A DNA stretch of 64,000 bases, taken from UBA6168 sp031426435. GTDB lineage: Bacteria; Bacteroidota; Bacteroidia; Chitinophagales; Saprospiraceae. Below the pieces are notes generated by a model. The model searched no databases. It worked only from the letters and a program-made list of their open reading frames with translations, and was not told the origin of the DNA. This document shows positions 40,498 to 47,938 of the stretch, one piece after another. Position numbers and translations under genes: made by a program. The DNA lies in contig JANPLH010000286.1 of the NCBI GenBank assembly GCA_031426435.1, positions 1 to 64,000 of the forward strand, read 5' to 3'. Positions within the stretch are counted from its first letter, which is position 1, and the number at the start of each line of letters is the position of its first letter.

Positions 40498-40527
40498 TTT
40501 GAGGCTCAAATGTAGGGTTTATCTTTG
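40498..40527 (+). promoter_or_regulatory. promoter of the secreted glycoside hydrolase gene
   Basis: TTTG (40498-40501), an 18-base spacer and TATCTTTG (40520-40527). It overlaps the minus-strand -7 element at 40507-40514, so the two divergent genes may compete for polymerase. Confidence 0.7.
40507..40514 (-). promoter_or_regulatory. -7 element of the NUDIX gene
   Basis: TACATTTG on the minus strand, 22 bases before the ATG at 40484; no clear -33. Confidence 0.5.
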
Positions 40528-40530
40528 ACG

Positions 40531-40577
40531 TAACACGGACTGGCAGCCCGTGTTAAAACCGCTGGCAGAACGTGTTA
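40531..40577. repeat. small hairpin with repeated CTGGCAG in the 5' leader
   Basis: TAACACGG (40531-40538) pairs with CCGTGTTA (40548-40555) around a CTGGCAG-containing loop; CTGGCAG then recurs followed by AACGTGTTA. It lies in the leader of the glycoside hydrolase gene, six bases before the ATG. Confidence 0.65.
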
Positions 40578-40582
40578 CAATC

Positions 40583-42814
40583 ATGAAAAAACCGAGCCTA
40601 CTTCCTTGTTTGCTTTTATTTTTCGCTTCGCAAAACCTGCGTTCGCAGCCCCTCTACGCCGAGCTTCGCCCCTATCAGGGCAAGCCCACCATCCACCTTA
40701 ACGGCCATCCAGAATCGCCCGTCTTCTACGCCCTGACCGACGTGCCGGGTGGCCGCTGGTCGTGGGAGGAGGTGCCGCAGCACAACCTCCGCAATTTTTG
40801 CGAAGCGGGCATCAGGTTGTTCCAATTGGACCTCTTCTGGGAGCACCTCCAGCCCAGCCCCGACCAGTTCACCCTCGATATTGCGAAGCAGCAAATACAA
40901 GGCGCACTGGCCGCCTGCCCCGATGCGGCGGTCGTCTTTCGCTTCCACCTGAACCCGCCCGCTTGGTGGCTGGCGCAAAACCCCGCCGAACTGGTGGCCT
41001 ACGAACCGGGAACGCTTGCCCAACCCTTCGAGCCGCTGCGACTCAGCCGCCTCGTGCAGGACGATGCCGGGTTGCCCGTGCGGTCCAGCTTTGCTTCGCA
41101 AAAATGGCGGGACGATGCTGGCGCAATGCTTGCACGTTTCTGTAGGGAGTTTTCAAAAACAAAAGAAGGCCAACGGCTCATCGGCATCCATGTGGCGGCG
41201 GGCGTTTACGGCGAGTGGCACCAATGGGGCTTCATTGAGCACGAGGCGGATTTTAGCGGGCCGATGGAGCGGCATTTTCAGCAGTGGTTAAAGGAAAAAT
41301 ATGGTACGGACGAGGCACTCCGCAAAGCATGGAACAACCCATCAGCGAGTTTTGAAACCACTACGATACCCACCCCCGAAGAACGGAAAGTGCAAGATGG
41401 CAGCATATTCCGAAATCCGAAATCCGAAATCCGAAATCTGGATTACTACCGTTGCCAGCACGAATTGGTCGCCGACGACCTCCTGCATTTTTGCAAAATC
41501 GTCAAGCAAAATTGGAAGCGGCCAATTCTGACAGGCGCATTCTATGGCTATTTCTTCTCCATGTTCAACCGGCAAGCGGCGGGCGGGCACTTGGAACTTC
41601 AGCGGGTGCTTGCCTCCCCGTGGATAGACTACCTGAGCGGCCCGCAGGTCTATTACCCCGATGATGGCTACGAACCCGGCGAGCCTTACCGCAGCCGCAG
41701 CCTCGTGCGCAGCATCACGCTGCACGGCAAGCTTTGGCTCGACGAGTACGACCAGCAGCCCCGCCGCACCTTTCCCGTGCTGAACGGCAAGGACAACACC
41801 GAAAACTACCGCCGCAACTTGCAGGAAAACATCGCCGCCATCGAGCGGAACGTGCTCTCGCCGCTGACGAAGGGCGCTGGCCTCTGGTTCTACGACTTCG
41901 GCCCTAGCGGCATGAACCTGCACCGGGGCAACGAGCACGACATCCAGTCGGGCACCATCGGATACTGGGACCACCCCGATTATTTGCGGAGCATAAAAAG
42001 CCTGAAAACGCTGGCCGATTCGCTGTTGCACCAACCTTGGAGAACTGATGCCGATGTGCTGTTGGTTTATGACACAGAGATTTTTTATCACCTGAAAAGC
42101 ACCAAGCAGGACTCCTGCCCCATCAGTTCGCAGGTGGTGGATTGGCTGCCGTTGGCCTTGAGCTATGCGGGCGTTGCGTGGGATGCCGTGCATTTGGACG
42201 ACCTTGGGCTGCTTGACCCTTCACCCTATCGGGCGGTCGTTTTTGCAAATACTTGGATGATGGATGAAAAGGATTTGGTGGCCATCTGGCAGCGATGGGC
42301 AAAGGATGGGCGGCACTTGTTTTGGGTGTATGCACCGGGGCAGCTTGGCAGTTCAAATCCATCGCAAGTAACTGGTTTTCAGTTGGTTGCTTCGCAATGC
42401 GACACCGTGCCAGCCGTCCATCCCGTAGGTGATTTGCCAAGGCAGGCGGCATGGGGAAAGCTTTCGCCGCTTTGGGCTGTGAGTGACCCGGCTGCAACCG
42501 TCATAGCCCATTACGAGCATGATGGCCGGCCCGTTTTTGCAAAGAAAAAAACCTCAAGCCATAACTCGTGGTTTCTCGGAATCCCCGCAATGGATGCCAA
42601 GTGGTGGCACTACCTCCTGGCCGAATCGGGCGCACATTTTTACACGACCGAGGGTGTCGTTTACGCAGGCGGCGGGCTGCTCGTTTTCCATACAAAGACG
42701 GGGGGCAAACAAATAATCAAGCTAAAAAACGGAAAAGAGATTTTGGTGAAAATGCCTGTGGGGGCTGGGACTTTGACGCTGGAAGCAGAGACGGGGAGGG
42801 TGGTTTTGGAATAA
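40583..42814 (+). CDS. secreted TIM-barrel glycoside hydrolase-like protein (GH42/GH-A clan-like)
   Basis: A protein of 743 residues; the start at 40583 opens a signal peptide (LLPCLLLFFASQNLRSQ). The N-terminal barrel has strands and motifs of GH-A enzymes: GIRLFQLDLFWEHLQPSPDQF, VVFRFHLNPPAWWL, GIHVAAGVYGEWHQWG with a candidate acid/base Glu, and LWLDEYDQQPRRT with a candidate nucleophile Glu. A beta-galactosidase trimerisation-like domain follows (DAVHLDDLGLLDPSPYRAVVFANTWMMDEKD). The substrate is unknown. Residues RNPKSEIRN are encoded by four tandem GAAATCCG words (41409-41440), an in-frame insertion in a barrel loop. Confidence 0.75.
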   Translation: MKKPSLLPCLLLFFASQNLRSQPLYAELRPYQGKPTIHLNGHPESPVFYALTDVPGGRWSWEEVPQHNLRNFCEAGIRLFQLDLFWEHLQPSPDQFTLDIAKQQIQGALAACPDAAVVFRFHLNPPAWWLAQNPAELVAYEPGTLAQPFEPLRLSRLVQDDAGLPVRSSFASQKWRDDAGAMLARFCREFSKTKEGQRLIGIHVAAGVYGEWHQWGFIEHEADFSGPMERHFQQWLKEKYGTDEALRKAWNNPSASFETTTIPTPEERKVQDGSIFRNPKSEIRNLDYYRCQHELVADDLLHFCKIVKQNWKRPILTGAFYGYFFSMFNRQAAGGHLELQRVLASPWIDYLSGPQVYYPDDGYEPGEPYRSRSLVRSITLHGKLWLDEYDQQPRRTFPVLNGKDNTENYRRNLQENIAAIERNVLSPLTKGAGLWFYDFGPSGMNLHRGNEHDIQSGTIGYWDHPDYLRSIKSLKTLADSLLHQPWRTDADVLLVYDTEIFYHLKSTKQDSCPISSQVVDWLPLALSYAGVAWDAVHLDDLGLLDPSPYRAVVFANTWMMDEKDLVAIWQRWAKDGRHLFWVYAPGQLGSSNPSQVTGFQLVASQCDTVPAVHPVGDLPRQAAWGKLSPLWAVSDPAATVIAHYEHDGRPVFAKKKTSSHNSWFLGIPAMDAKWWHYLLAESGAHFYTTEGVVYAGGGLLVFHTKTGGKQIIKLKNGKEILVKMPVGAGTLTLEAETGRVVLE
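41409..41440 (+). repeat. in-frame word repeat inside the glycoside hydrolase gene
   Basis: Four copies of CCGAAAT(C). The same 8-base word forms the intergenic hairpin at 34256-34305. Confidence 0.85.
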
Positions 42815-42841
42815 TTTCTTGAAACAAAAATTTGGCAATAC

Positions 42842-42873
42842 TTGACTTTATGCTCCCACTCGCCGTTACTTTG
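42842..42873 (+). promoter_or_regulatory. promoter of the trp operon
   Basis: TTGAC starting at 42842, then TTACTTTG (42866-42873), one mismatch from TAnnTTTG with a spacer near 20. The leader-peptide ATG follows at 42906. Confidence 0.5.
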
Positions 42874-42905
42874 TGCCCAGTTAAAACTTTGACCCAAATC
42901 AAAAT

Positions 42906-42989
42906 ATGACTTCAACATCCAAATTTCAGCAAAGCGCAACCGCAAAAAATTGGTGGTGGCAGTTCAAGGAACCCTCATTCCGTGAATAG
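42906..42989 (+). CDS. trpL: trp operon leader peptide with three consecutive Trp codons
   Basis: An ORF of 28 codons reads ATG to TAG and encodes 27 residues: MTSTSKFQQSATAKN, then Trp-Trp-Trp (TGG at 42951-42959), then QFKEPSFRE. Trp is rare, so a triple run just before trpE is a strong sign of a control peptide. When charged tRNA-Trp is scarce the ribosome should stall at the run, leaving the antiterminator region (42992-42999) free. When Trp is plentiful the ribosome reaches the stop codon at 42987-42989 and covers it, so the terminator forms. It is too short for usual gene finders. Confidence 0.9.
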   Translation: MTSTSKFQQSATAKNWWWQFKEPSFRE

Positions 42990-42991
42990 TC

Positions 42992-43031
42992 GCATGCCTA
43001 TGCTGATATCTGATGTTGCAAAAAGGCCTGC
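42992..43031 (+). promoter_or_regulatory. candidate antiterminator of the trp attenuator
   Basis: GCATGCCT (42992-42999) can pair with AGGCCTGC (43024-43031) at seven of eight positions. The latter is the left arm of the terminator stem, so the two structures exclude each other. The first segment lies within the footprint of a ribosome paused at the leader stop codon, as Trp attenuation requires. Confidence 0.65.
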
Positions 43032-43055
43032 CGTACTTCACGGTAGGCCTTTTTT
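43020..43055 (+). terminator. attenuator terminator of the trp operon
   Basis: AAAGGCCTGCCGT pairs with ACGGTAGGCCTTT (one G-U) around a 5-base loop, extended by A-U pairs into a T-run. It lies 31 bases after the leader stop and 43 before the trpE ATG. Confidence 0.92.
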
Positions 43056-43059
43056 GTTG

Positions 43060-43093
43060 CCCCAATTCAACCAATTCAACTAATTCAACCAGT
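43060..43093. repeat. tandem word array (CCAATTCAA type) before trpE
   Basis: Four copies of (C/T)(C/T)AATTCAAC between the attenuator and the trpE start codon; single arm. Confidence 0.7.
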
Positions 43094-43097
43094 TTTA

Positions 43098-44540
43098 ATG
43101 CCCAGCATCCAATCACATACCAAAGTCCTCCTTGCCGACACCGTCACGCCCGTCAGCTTGTACCTGCGGCTGCGCGACCGCTACCCCGGCGCCCTGCTCC
43201 TCGAAAGCTCCGACTACCATGGAAACGAGAACAGCGTGTCGTTCCTCTGCTTGGCCCCGATGGCGGAGTTTGTGGTTGACAATGAGCAAGTTACGCAGCA
43301 ACTGCCGGGCGAAGCGGCCACCCATTTTACCCTAAAAAACAGCGCCGAGGCGCTAACCGCACTGGCCGATTTTTTTGAAAAAATACAGCTTGAAAGCGAC
43401 GATTCCACGCACCGCCGCATGAACGGCTTCTTCGGCTACTGCACCTACGACAGTGTGCAACATTTCGAGAAAATCAGCCTAAATAGCCCCGTCCGACCAG
43501 AGCGGGCCATCCCCACCATCCGCTATCAATTGCCCCGTTTTATCATCGCCATCAACCATTTCAACCAGCAGATGACCGTACTGGAAAACAGCTTGCCCGG
43601 TGAGGAAAGCCATTTGCCGGAACTCGAAAACCTGCTGCAAGTAGCCCCCGTGCCCAACTTCCCGTTCCGCACCACCGGCGAGGAAACGACCAATATGACC
43701 GACGAGGATTATGTGAAAATGGTGACGCTCGGCAAGCACCACTGCCAGCGTGGCGACGTGTTCCAAATCGTGGTGGCCCGCCAGTTTTCGCAACAGTTTC
43801 AAGGCGATGATTTCAATGTTTACAGAGCTTTGCGCAGCGTGAACCCCTCGCCGTACTTGTTTTATTTCGATTATGGTGGGTATAAAATTTTTGGCTCCAG
43901 CCCTGAAGCGCAGGTCAGGCTAAAACAGTCCACAGTTGGCAGTGGGCAGTTGGCCGTCAAGTCCCAGAAAGCATTCATAAACCCGATTGCGGGCACCTTC
44001 CCAAGGTCAGGCGATGACCAAGCCGACCGCCTCGGCGCAGAGGCCCTCGCCGCCGACCCCAAGGAGAATGCCGAGCACGTCATGCTGGTGGACTTGGCCC
44101 GGAACGACCTCAACCGCCTCTGCCAAAACGTGAAGGTGGAGACTTATCGGGAGGTGCAGTTTTACAGCCACGTCATCCACCTCGTGTCGGAGGTATCGGG
44201 CGAGCTGCCAGAGGGGGTGTCACCCGTGCGGCTACTGGCGGAAACCTTCCCGGCGGGCACTTTATCGGGCGCTCCCAAGCACCGGGCGATGCAGCTTATT
44301 GACCAAATCGAGCCGAACCGACGGGGGTATTACGGCGGCTGTGTGGGATTTTTCACCTTTAGCGGCGAGGTGAACCATGCCATACTTATCCGCAGTTTTT
44401 TGAGCAAAAACAACACGCTGCACTACCAGGCGGGGGCGGGGATTGTGAAACATTCCGTCGAAGAAAAGGAGTTGGCGGAAGTGTTTCACAAGATTGGGGC
44501 ACTGCGACGGGCGGTGCGGCGGGCGGAGGGCTCAATTTAG
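43098..44540 (+). CDS. trpE: anthranilate synthase component I
   Basis: A protein of 480 residues, normal length. It makes anthranilate from chorismate with ammonia supplied by TrpG. The C-terminal chorismate-binding domain is intact: RGDVFQIVVARQF, SPYLFYFDYGGYKIFGSSPEAQV, INPIAGTFPRSG, DPKENAEHVMLVDLARNDL, GTLSGAPKHRAM, GYYGGCVGFFTF and the last YQAGAGIVKHS. The N-terminal part carries the Ser-containing segment of the Trp feedback site (LLESSDYHGNENS). Between VRLK and AFINPIAG sit ~12 extra residues (VGSGQLAV core), encoded by the word repeat at 43932-43954, in a surface hairpin of the fold. Confidence 0.97.
   Translation: MPSIQSHTKVLLADTVTPVSLYLRLRDRYPGALLLESSDYHGNENSVSFLCLAPMAEFVVDNEQVTQQLPGEAATHFTLKNSAEALTALADFFEKIQLESDDSTHRRMNGFFGYCTYDSVQHFEKISLNSPVRPERAIPTIRYQLPRFIIAINHFNQQMTVLENSLPGEESHLPELENLLQVAPVPNFPFRTTGEETTNMTDEDYVKMVTLGKHHCQRGDVFQIVVARQFSQQFQGDDFNVYRALRSVNPSPYLFYFDYGGYKIFGSSPEAQVRLKQSTVGSGQLAVKSQKAFINPIAGTFPRSGDDQADRLGAEALAADPKENAEHVMLVDLARNDLNRLCQNVKVETYREVQFYSHVIHLVSEVSGELPEGVSPVRLLAETFPAGTLSGAPKHRAMQLIDQIEPNRRGYYGGCVGFFTFSGEVNHAILIRSFLSKNNTLHYQAGAGIVKHSVEEKELAEVFHKIGALRRAVRRAEGSI
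43932..43954 (+). repeat. in-frame word repeat inside trpE
   Basis: Three copies of a GGCAGT(T/G)-type word, the same as at 61143-61171 in the nucleotidyltransferase gene; both encode VGSGQLAV in the same frame. Confidence 0.85.
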
Positions 44541-44568
44541 TTAATGAGTTGAAAATCAATATTTTACA

Positions 44569-45138
44569 ATGAAAATATTAGTCCTTGACAACTACGACAG
44601 CTTCACCTACAACCTCGTTCAGTACGTGGAGGAAATGTCCGGCATACGCCCCGACGTGTTCCGCAATGACGAAATCACGGTGGCCGAAGCTGCGCAATAC
44701 GATAAGATTTTGCTCTCGCCCGGTCCCGGTCTGCCAAAGGAATCTGGCATCCTCTGCGACCTGATACGGGAATTGGCACCGACTAAAAGCATATTCGGCG
44801 TCTGCCTCGGCTTGCAGGCCATCGGGGAGGTGTTCGGCGGCCAATTGGAGAACCTTTCGAGAGTCTTCCACGGGGTGGCTACGCCCATGCACGTCCGCAA
44901 GGCCGACGAGCCGCTGTTCCGTGAAATCCCAGAAACCTTCGCCGCCGGTCGCTATCACTCGTGGGTGGTTTCCAAGCACGGCTTGCCCGACTGCTTCGAC
45001 CTGACCTGCGAGGACGAGGAGGGGCAAATCATGGGTTTGACGCATAAGAGATACGACGTGCGGGGGGTGCAGTTTCATCCTGAATCAGTAATGACGGAGC
45101 ATGGGAAAGTGATGGTCAAAAACTGGATAGAAAATTAG
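44569..45138 (+). CDS. trpG: anthranilate synthase glutamine amidotransferase subunit
   Basis: A protein of 189 residues, a class I glutamine amidotransferase. It hydrolyses glutamine and channels ammonia to TrpE. The triad is Cys79 in FGVCLGLQAI, His170 and Glu172 in VQFHPESVM; the oxyanion strand LLSPGPGLPKESG is present. It begins 28 bases after trpE. The stop codon TAG at 45136-45138 is part of the first arm of the hairpin that separates it from trpD. Confidence 0.97.
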   Translation: MKILVLDNYDSFTYNLVQYVEEMSGIRPDVFRNDEITVAEAAQYDKILLSPGPGLPKESGILCDLIRELAPTKSIFGVCLGLQAIGEVFGGQLENLSRVFHGVATPMHVRKADEPLFREIPETFAAGRYHSWVVSKHGLPDCFDLTCEDEEGQIMGLTHKRYDVRGVQFHPESVMTEHGKVMVKNWIEN

Positions 45139-45203
45139 CTATTGGCTATTGGCCGTTGGCAATTTGCTGACATGGCCAATAGCTAACAGCCAAAAGCCAA
45201 AAG
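45135..45203. repeat. short-word hairpin between trpG and trpD
   Basis: TTAGCTATTGGC (45135-45146) pairs with GCCAATAGCTAA (45175-45186); extra TTGGC words flank it, and AGCCAAAAGCC words run up to the trpD ATG. Confidence 0.85.
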
Positions 45204-45204
45204 C

Positions 45205-46305
45205 ATGAAAAAAATCCTCAACAAGCTCTTCGAGCACCAGCGCCTCTCCCGTGAGGAAGCCTACGAAACCCTCACGGAAATCACCCGTGGCGAGGTAAAC
45301 GAGGCGCAAATCGCTGCCTTCCTCACGGTCTATCTCATGCGGAGCATCAGCGTGGAGGAACTCGACGGCTTCCGCCAAGCCCTGCTCGACCTCTGCATCC
45401 CGCTGGAAGTCACTGATTATCAAACGATTGACCTCTGCGGCACGGGCGGCGATGGCAAGAACACTTTCAACATCAGCACCCTCGCCAGCTTTGTGGTGGC
45501 CGGGGCAGGTGGCCGGGTGGTCAAGCACGGCAACTACGGCGTGTCGTCGGTCTGCGGCTCCTCCAATGTATTGGAATCGCTCGGCTACCGCTTCAAGAAC
45601 GACGGCGACGCCCTCAGCCACGAACTCGACGAGGCGGGCATCTGCTTCCTCCATGCCCCGATGTTCCACCCGGCACTGAAGAACGTCGGCCCAGTGCGGA
45701 AGGCGCTCGGCATCAAGACCTTCTTCAATATGCTCGGCCCGCTGGTGAACCCCGCCCGGCCCGATTGTCAGTTGACGGGGGTGTTCAGTTTGGAATTGCA
45801 AAGGATTTATGGGTATTTGTTGCAGGAGAACGTGTCGCAGCCCCTGCCCCCTAAAGGGGAACCTAAACAGGGAAGTGCCGAGTCTAATTCGCCAAATCTT
45901 GGCAGTTTCGATGCCTTTGCGTCTGTGGGTTCCCCTTTAGGGGTCAGGGGCTTCAACGTCATCCACACCCTTGGCGGCTACGACGAGCTTTCCCTCACCG
46001 CCCCTGCCAAGTCCGTCAGCAACCGGGGAGAGGCCACGCTCACGCCTGCCGACTTTGGTGGTGCAGTAACCGAGTCCGAGCTTTTCGGCGGTGACACGGT
46101 GGAGGAGGCCAAGGCCATTTTTATCCAAGTTTTGGAAAACAAGGGGACGCTCGCCCAACAAAGGGTCGTGGTGGCCAATTCGGCGCTGGCGCTGCAATGC
46201 CTTTCACCGGAGCAAACGCTGGAAAGCTGCATTGCGCAAGCAAACGAATCGCTGGAAAGTGGGCGGGCGATGGGGGCACTGAGGCGGTTGGTTGCCTTGC
46301 AATGA
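45205..46305 (+). CDS. trpD: anthranilate phosphoribosyltransferase with in-frame palindromic insertion
   Basis: A protein of 366 residues against about 330 in the family. It joins anthranilate to PRPP. Family motifs are intact: DLCGTGGDGKNTFNIST (PRPP binding), GVSSVCGSSNVLE, KHGNYG, LHAPMFHPALKNVGPVRKALGIKTFFNMLGPLVNPA. The surplus is about 39 residues between YLLQE and FNVIHTLGGYDEL, encoded by the palindromic element 45839-45952, with the peptide PLPPKGEP at its start and GSPLGVRG at its end. The insertion lies in a loop after the helix preceding the last beta strands, so activity is probably kept. Confidence 0.95.
   Translation: MKKILNKLFEHQRLSREEAYETLTEITRGEVNEAQIAAFLTVYLMRSISVEELDGFRQALLDLCIPLEVTDYQTIDLCGTGGDGKNTFNISTLASFVVAGAGGRVVKHGNYGVSSVCGSSNVLESLGYRFKNDGDALSHELDEAGICFLHAPMFHPALKNVGPVRKALGIKTFFNMLGPLVNPARPDCQLTGVFSLELQRIYGYLLQENVSQPLPPKGEPKQGSAESNSPNLGSFDAFASVGSPLGVRGFNVIHTLGGYDELSLTAPAKSVSNRGEATLTPADFGGAVTESELFGGDTVEEAKAIFIQVLENKGTLAQQRVVVANSALALQCLSPEQTLESCIAQANESLESGRAMGALRRLVALQ
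45839..45952 (+). mobile_element. palindromic coding insertion element, copy 1 (in trpD)
   Basis: About 114 bases bounded by 26-base inverted repeats (45839-45864 and 45927-45952, 24 of 26 matching) with core CCCCTAAAGGGG, plus an inner weaker hairpin. It is in frame with trpD. The inner segment contains GGCAGTTTCGATGCC, the reverse complement of a segment in the trpF copy, so the two inner parts lie in opposite orientation. Confidence 0.82.
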
Positions 46306-46316
46306 ACGCTTTTTAA

Positions 46317-46407
46317 GCCCGTTTTGTCATTGCCGAAGGCAACCTGCGACGTCACGAGGGACATCACGCATGACGTCGTAGGTTGCCTTCGGCAATGACA
46401 AAACGGC
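46317..46407. repeat. 37-base near-perfect inverted repeat between trpD and trpC
   Basis: Arms 46317-46354 and 46371-46407 pair with one G-U type change and one bulge around a 16-base loop. Core words are TCATTGCCGAAGGCAACCT. It lies 12 bases after trpD stops and could act as a partial terminator or an mRNA processing or stability structure inside the operon. Confidence 0.92.
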
Positions 46408-46445
46408 ATCAACTAGTGTGCTTTTTTGAGTTTAAAAAATTGAAA

Positions 46446-47249
46446 ATGACCATTTTACAAAAAATAATCGCCCACAAAAAAATGGAAGTCGCCGAGCGGC
46501 AGGCCAAAGTCCCCGTCGGCGACTTGGTGAAAAGCCCGTACTTCAAGCGGCCAAGCCTCAGTTTCTCCGCTGCCCTGCGAAGGCCGGACATGGCGGGCAT
46601 CATTGCGGAGCACAAACGCAAATCCCCCTCGAAAGGTATCATCAACGCCAACGTGACGGTGGAGGAAGTGACTACGGGCTACATGCGGGCAGGTGCTTCG
46701 GCGCTCTCCGTGCTCACCGACGAGCAGTTTTTTGGCGGTAAAAACGAAGACCTGACCATCACACGAGGGCTGAACGAGGTACCGATTTTGCGCAAGGATT
46801 TCACCATCGGCGAGTACCAAATACTGGAGGCCAAGGCCATCGGGGCCGATGCCATCCTGCTCATTGCTGCTGTGCTGACGCCTGCCGAGGTGCGCCAATT
46901 CAGCAGTTTCGCCCGCTCGCTCGGCCTCGAAACCTTGCTCGAAATCCATACAGCCAATGAGCTTGGCCATATCTGCGACACCGTGGACGCCGTCGGAGTA
47001 AACAACCGCAACCTTGCCGATTTCAGCGTGGACGTGCGCCGCTCACTGGAGCTTGCGCCACATATTCCCGATGATTTTGTGAAGGTCAGTGAGTCCGGCT
47101 TGAGCGACCCGGCGGCGGTGTTGGAGCTGCGGGCAGCGGGGTTTCAGGGGTTTTTGATTGGGGAAAGTTTTATGAAAATGGGGAGGCCGGGGGAGGCGTG
47201 CCGGGACTTCATCAATCAAATCAACCTTCATCAACCCCAATCAACATGA
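46446..47249 (+). CDS. trpC: indole-3-glycerol-phosphate synthase
   Basis: A protein of 267 residues; the ATG at 46446 gives the family N-terminus MTILQKIIAHKKMEVA. It closes the indole ring. TIM-barrel motifs: GIIAEHKRKSPSKG with the catalytic Lys, SVLTDEQFFGG, ILRKDFTIGEYQILEAKAIGADAILLI with catalytic Lys, LLEIHTANEL with Glu, GVNNRNLADFSVD and SESGLSDPAAV. No insertion is present. The stop overlaps the trpF start (ATGA), indicating translational coupling. Confidence 0.97.
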   Translation: MTILQKIIAHKKMEVAERQAKVPVGDLVKSPYFKRPSLSFSAALRRPDMAGIIAEHKRKSPSKGIINANVTVEEVTTGYMRAGASALSVLTDEQFFGGKNEDLTITRGLNEVPILRKDFTIGEYQILEAKAIGADAILLIAAVLTPAEVRQFSSFARSLGLETLLEIHTANELGHICDTVDAVGVNNRNLADFSVDVRRSLELAPHIPDDFVKVSESGLSDPAAVLELRAAGFQGFLIGESFMKMGRPGEACRDFINQINLHQPQST

Positions 47250-47938
47250 AACTAAAAATCTGCGGCCTAAAACACCCCGCCAACGTCCACCAACTCCTGA
47301 CCTTGGAGCCGGACTACATCGGGTTCATTTTTTACGAAAAAAGCCCCCGCTACGTGGGCGAGGTCGCCGATTTGGGCTGGGTTCGGGAGCTGCCCGGCCC
47401 AACGAAAAAGGTCGGCGTGTTCGTGAACGAGGCGGTGGAGGTGGTGAAAAACATTGCGGCAGCACTCGGTTTGCTGGTCGTTCAACTGCACGGCGAGGAG
47501 CCGCCCGGTGTTTGCAAGTCGTTGAAAATGAGCGGCCTCGAAGTTTGGAAAGCCTTCGGGGTGGACGAGGATTTTGATTTTGAAAAAACGGTGGCTTACG
47601 TCGGCGTTTGCGACAAGTTTTTGTTTGATACCAAGGGCAAAAACCGGGGCGGCAACGGGGTGGCGTTCGATTGGGGGCTGTTGGAGAAGTACGGGGGAGA
47701 GACGCCGTTCGTGTTGAGCGGCGGCATCGGGTTACCCCTGACCCCTAAAGGGGCACCCACGGAATTTCAGGCATCGGAACTTCAAAAATTGTGGAGTTCC
47801 GACAAGGGTGCGTCCTTGGGTTCCCCTTTAGGGGTCAGGGGTCTAAGCGTGTTAGACCTCAACTCCCGCTTTGAAATCGAACCCGGCCTCAAAGATTTTG
47901 AACTGATAAAAACATTCAAGCATGAGCTATTTAGTTGA
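47246..47938 (+). CDS. trpF: phosphoribosylanthranilate isomerase with in-frame palindromic insertion
   Basis: A protein of 230 residues against about 205 in the family; the ATG at 47246 overlaps the trpC stop. Motifs: MKLKICGLKHPANV with the catalytic Cys, YIGFIFYEKSPRYVG, GVFVNEAVEVV, VVQLHGEE, KFLFDTKGKNRGGNGVAFDW with the catalytic Asp, FVLSGGIG, and LDLNSRFEIEPGLKD. Between FVLSGGIG and VLDLNSRFE the usual helix is replaced or extended by the element 47735-47841, whose peptide starts PLTPKGAP and ends GSPLGVRG, matching the trpD insertion. The helix after GGIG normally helps bind phosphate, so an effect on activity is possible. Confidence 0.94.
   Translation: MKLKICGLKHPANVHQLLTLEPDYIGFIFYEKSPRYVGEVADLGWVRELPGPTKKVGVFVNEAVEVVKNIAAALGLLVVQLHGEEPPGVCKSLKMSGLEVWKAFGVDEDFDFEKTVAYVGVCDKFLFDTKGKNRGGNGVAFDWGLLEKYGGETPFVLSGGIGLPLTPKGAPTEFQASELQKLWSSDKGASLGSPLGVRGLSVLDLNSRFEIEPGLKDFELIKTFKHELFS
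47735..47841 (+). mobile_element. palindromic coding insertion element, copy 2 (in trpF)
   Basis: About 107 bases bounded by 24-base inverted repeats (47735-47758 and 47818-47841, 22 of 24 matching) with the same core CCCCTAAAGGGG as copy 1. An inner hairpin TCGGAACT/AGTTCCGA is present. It is read in the same frame as copy 1. Confidence 0.82.
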
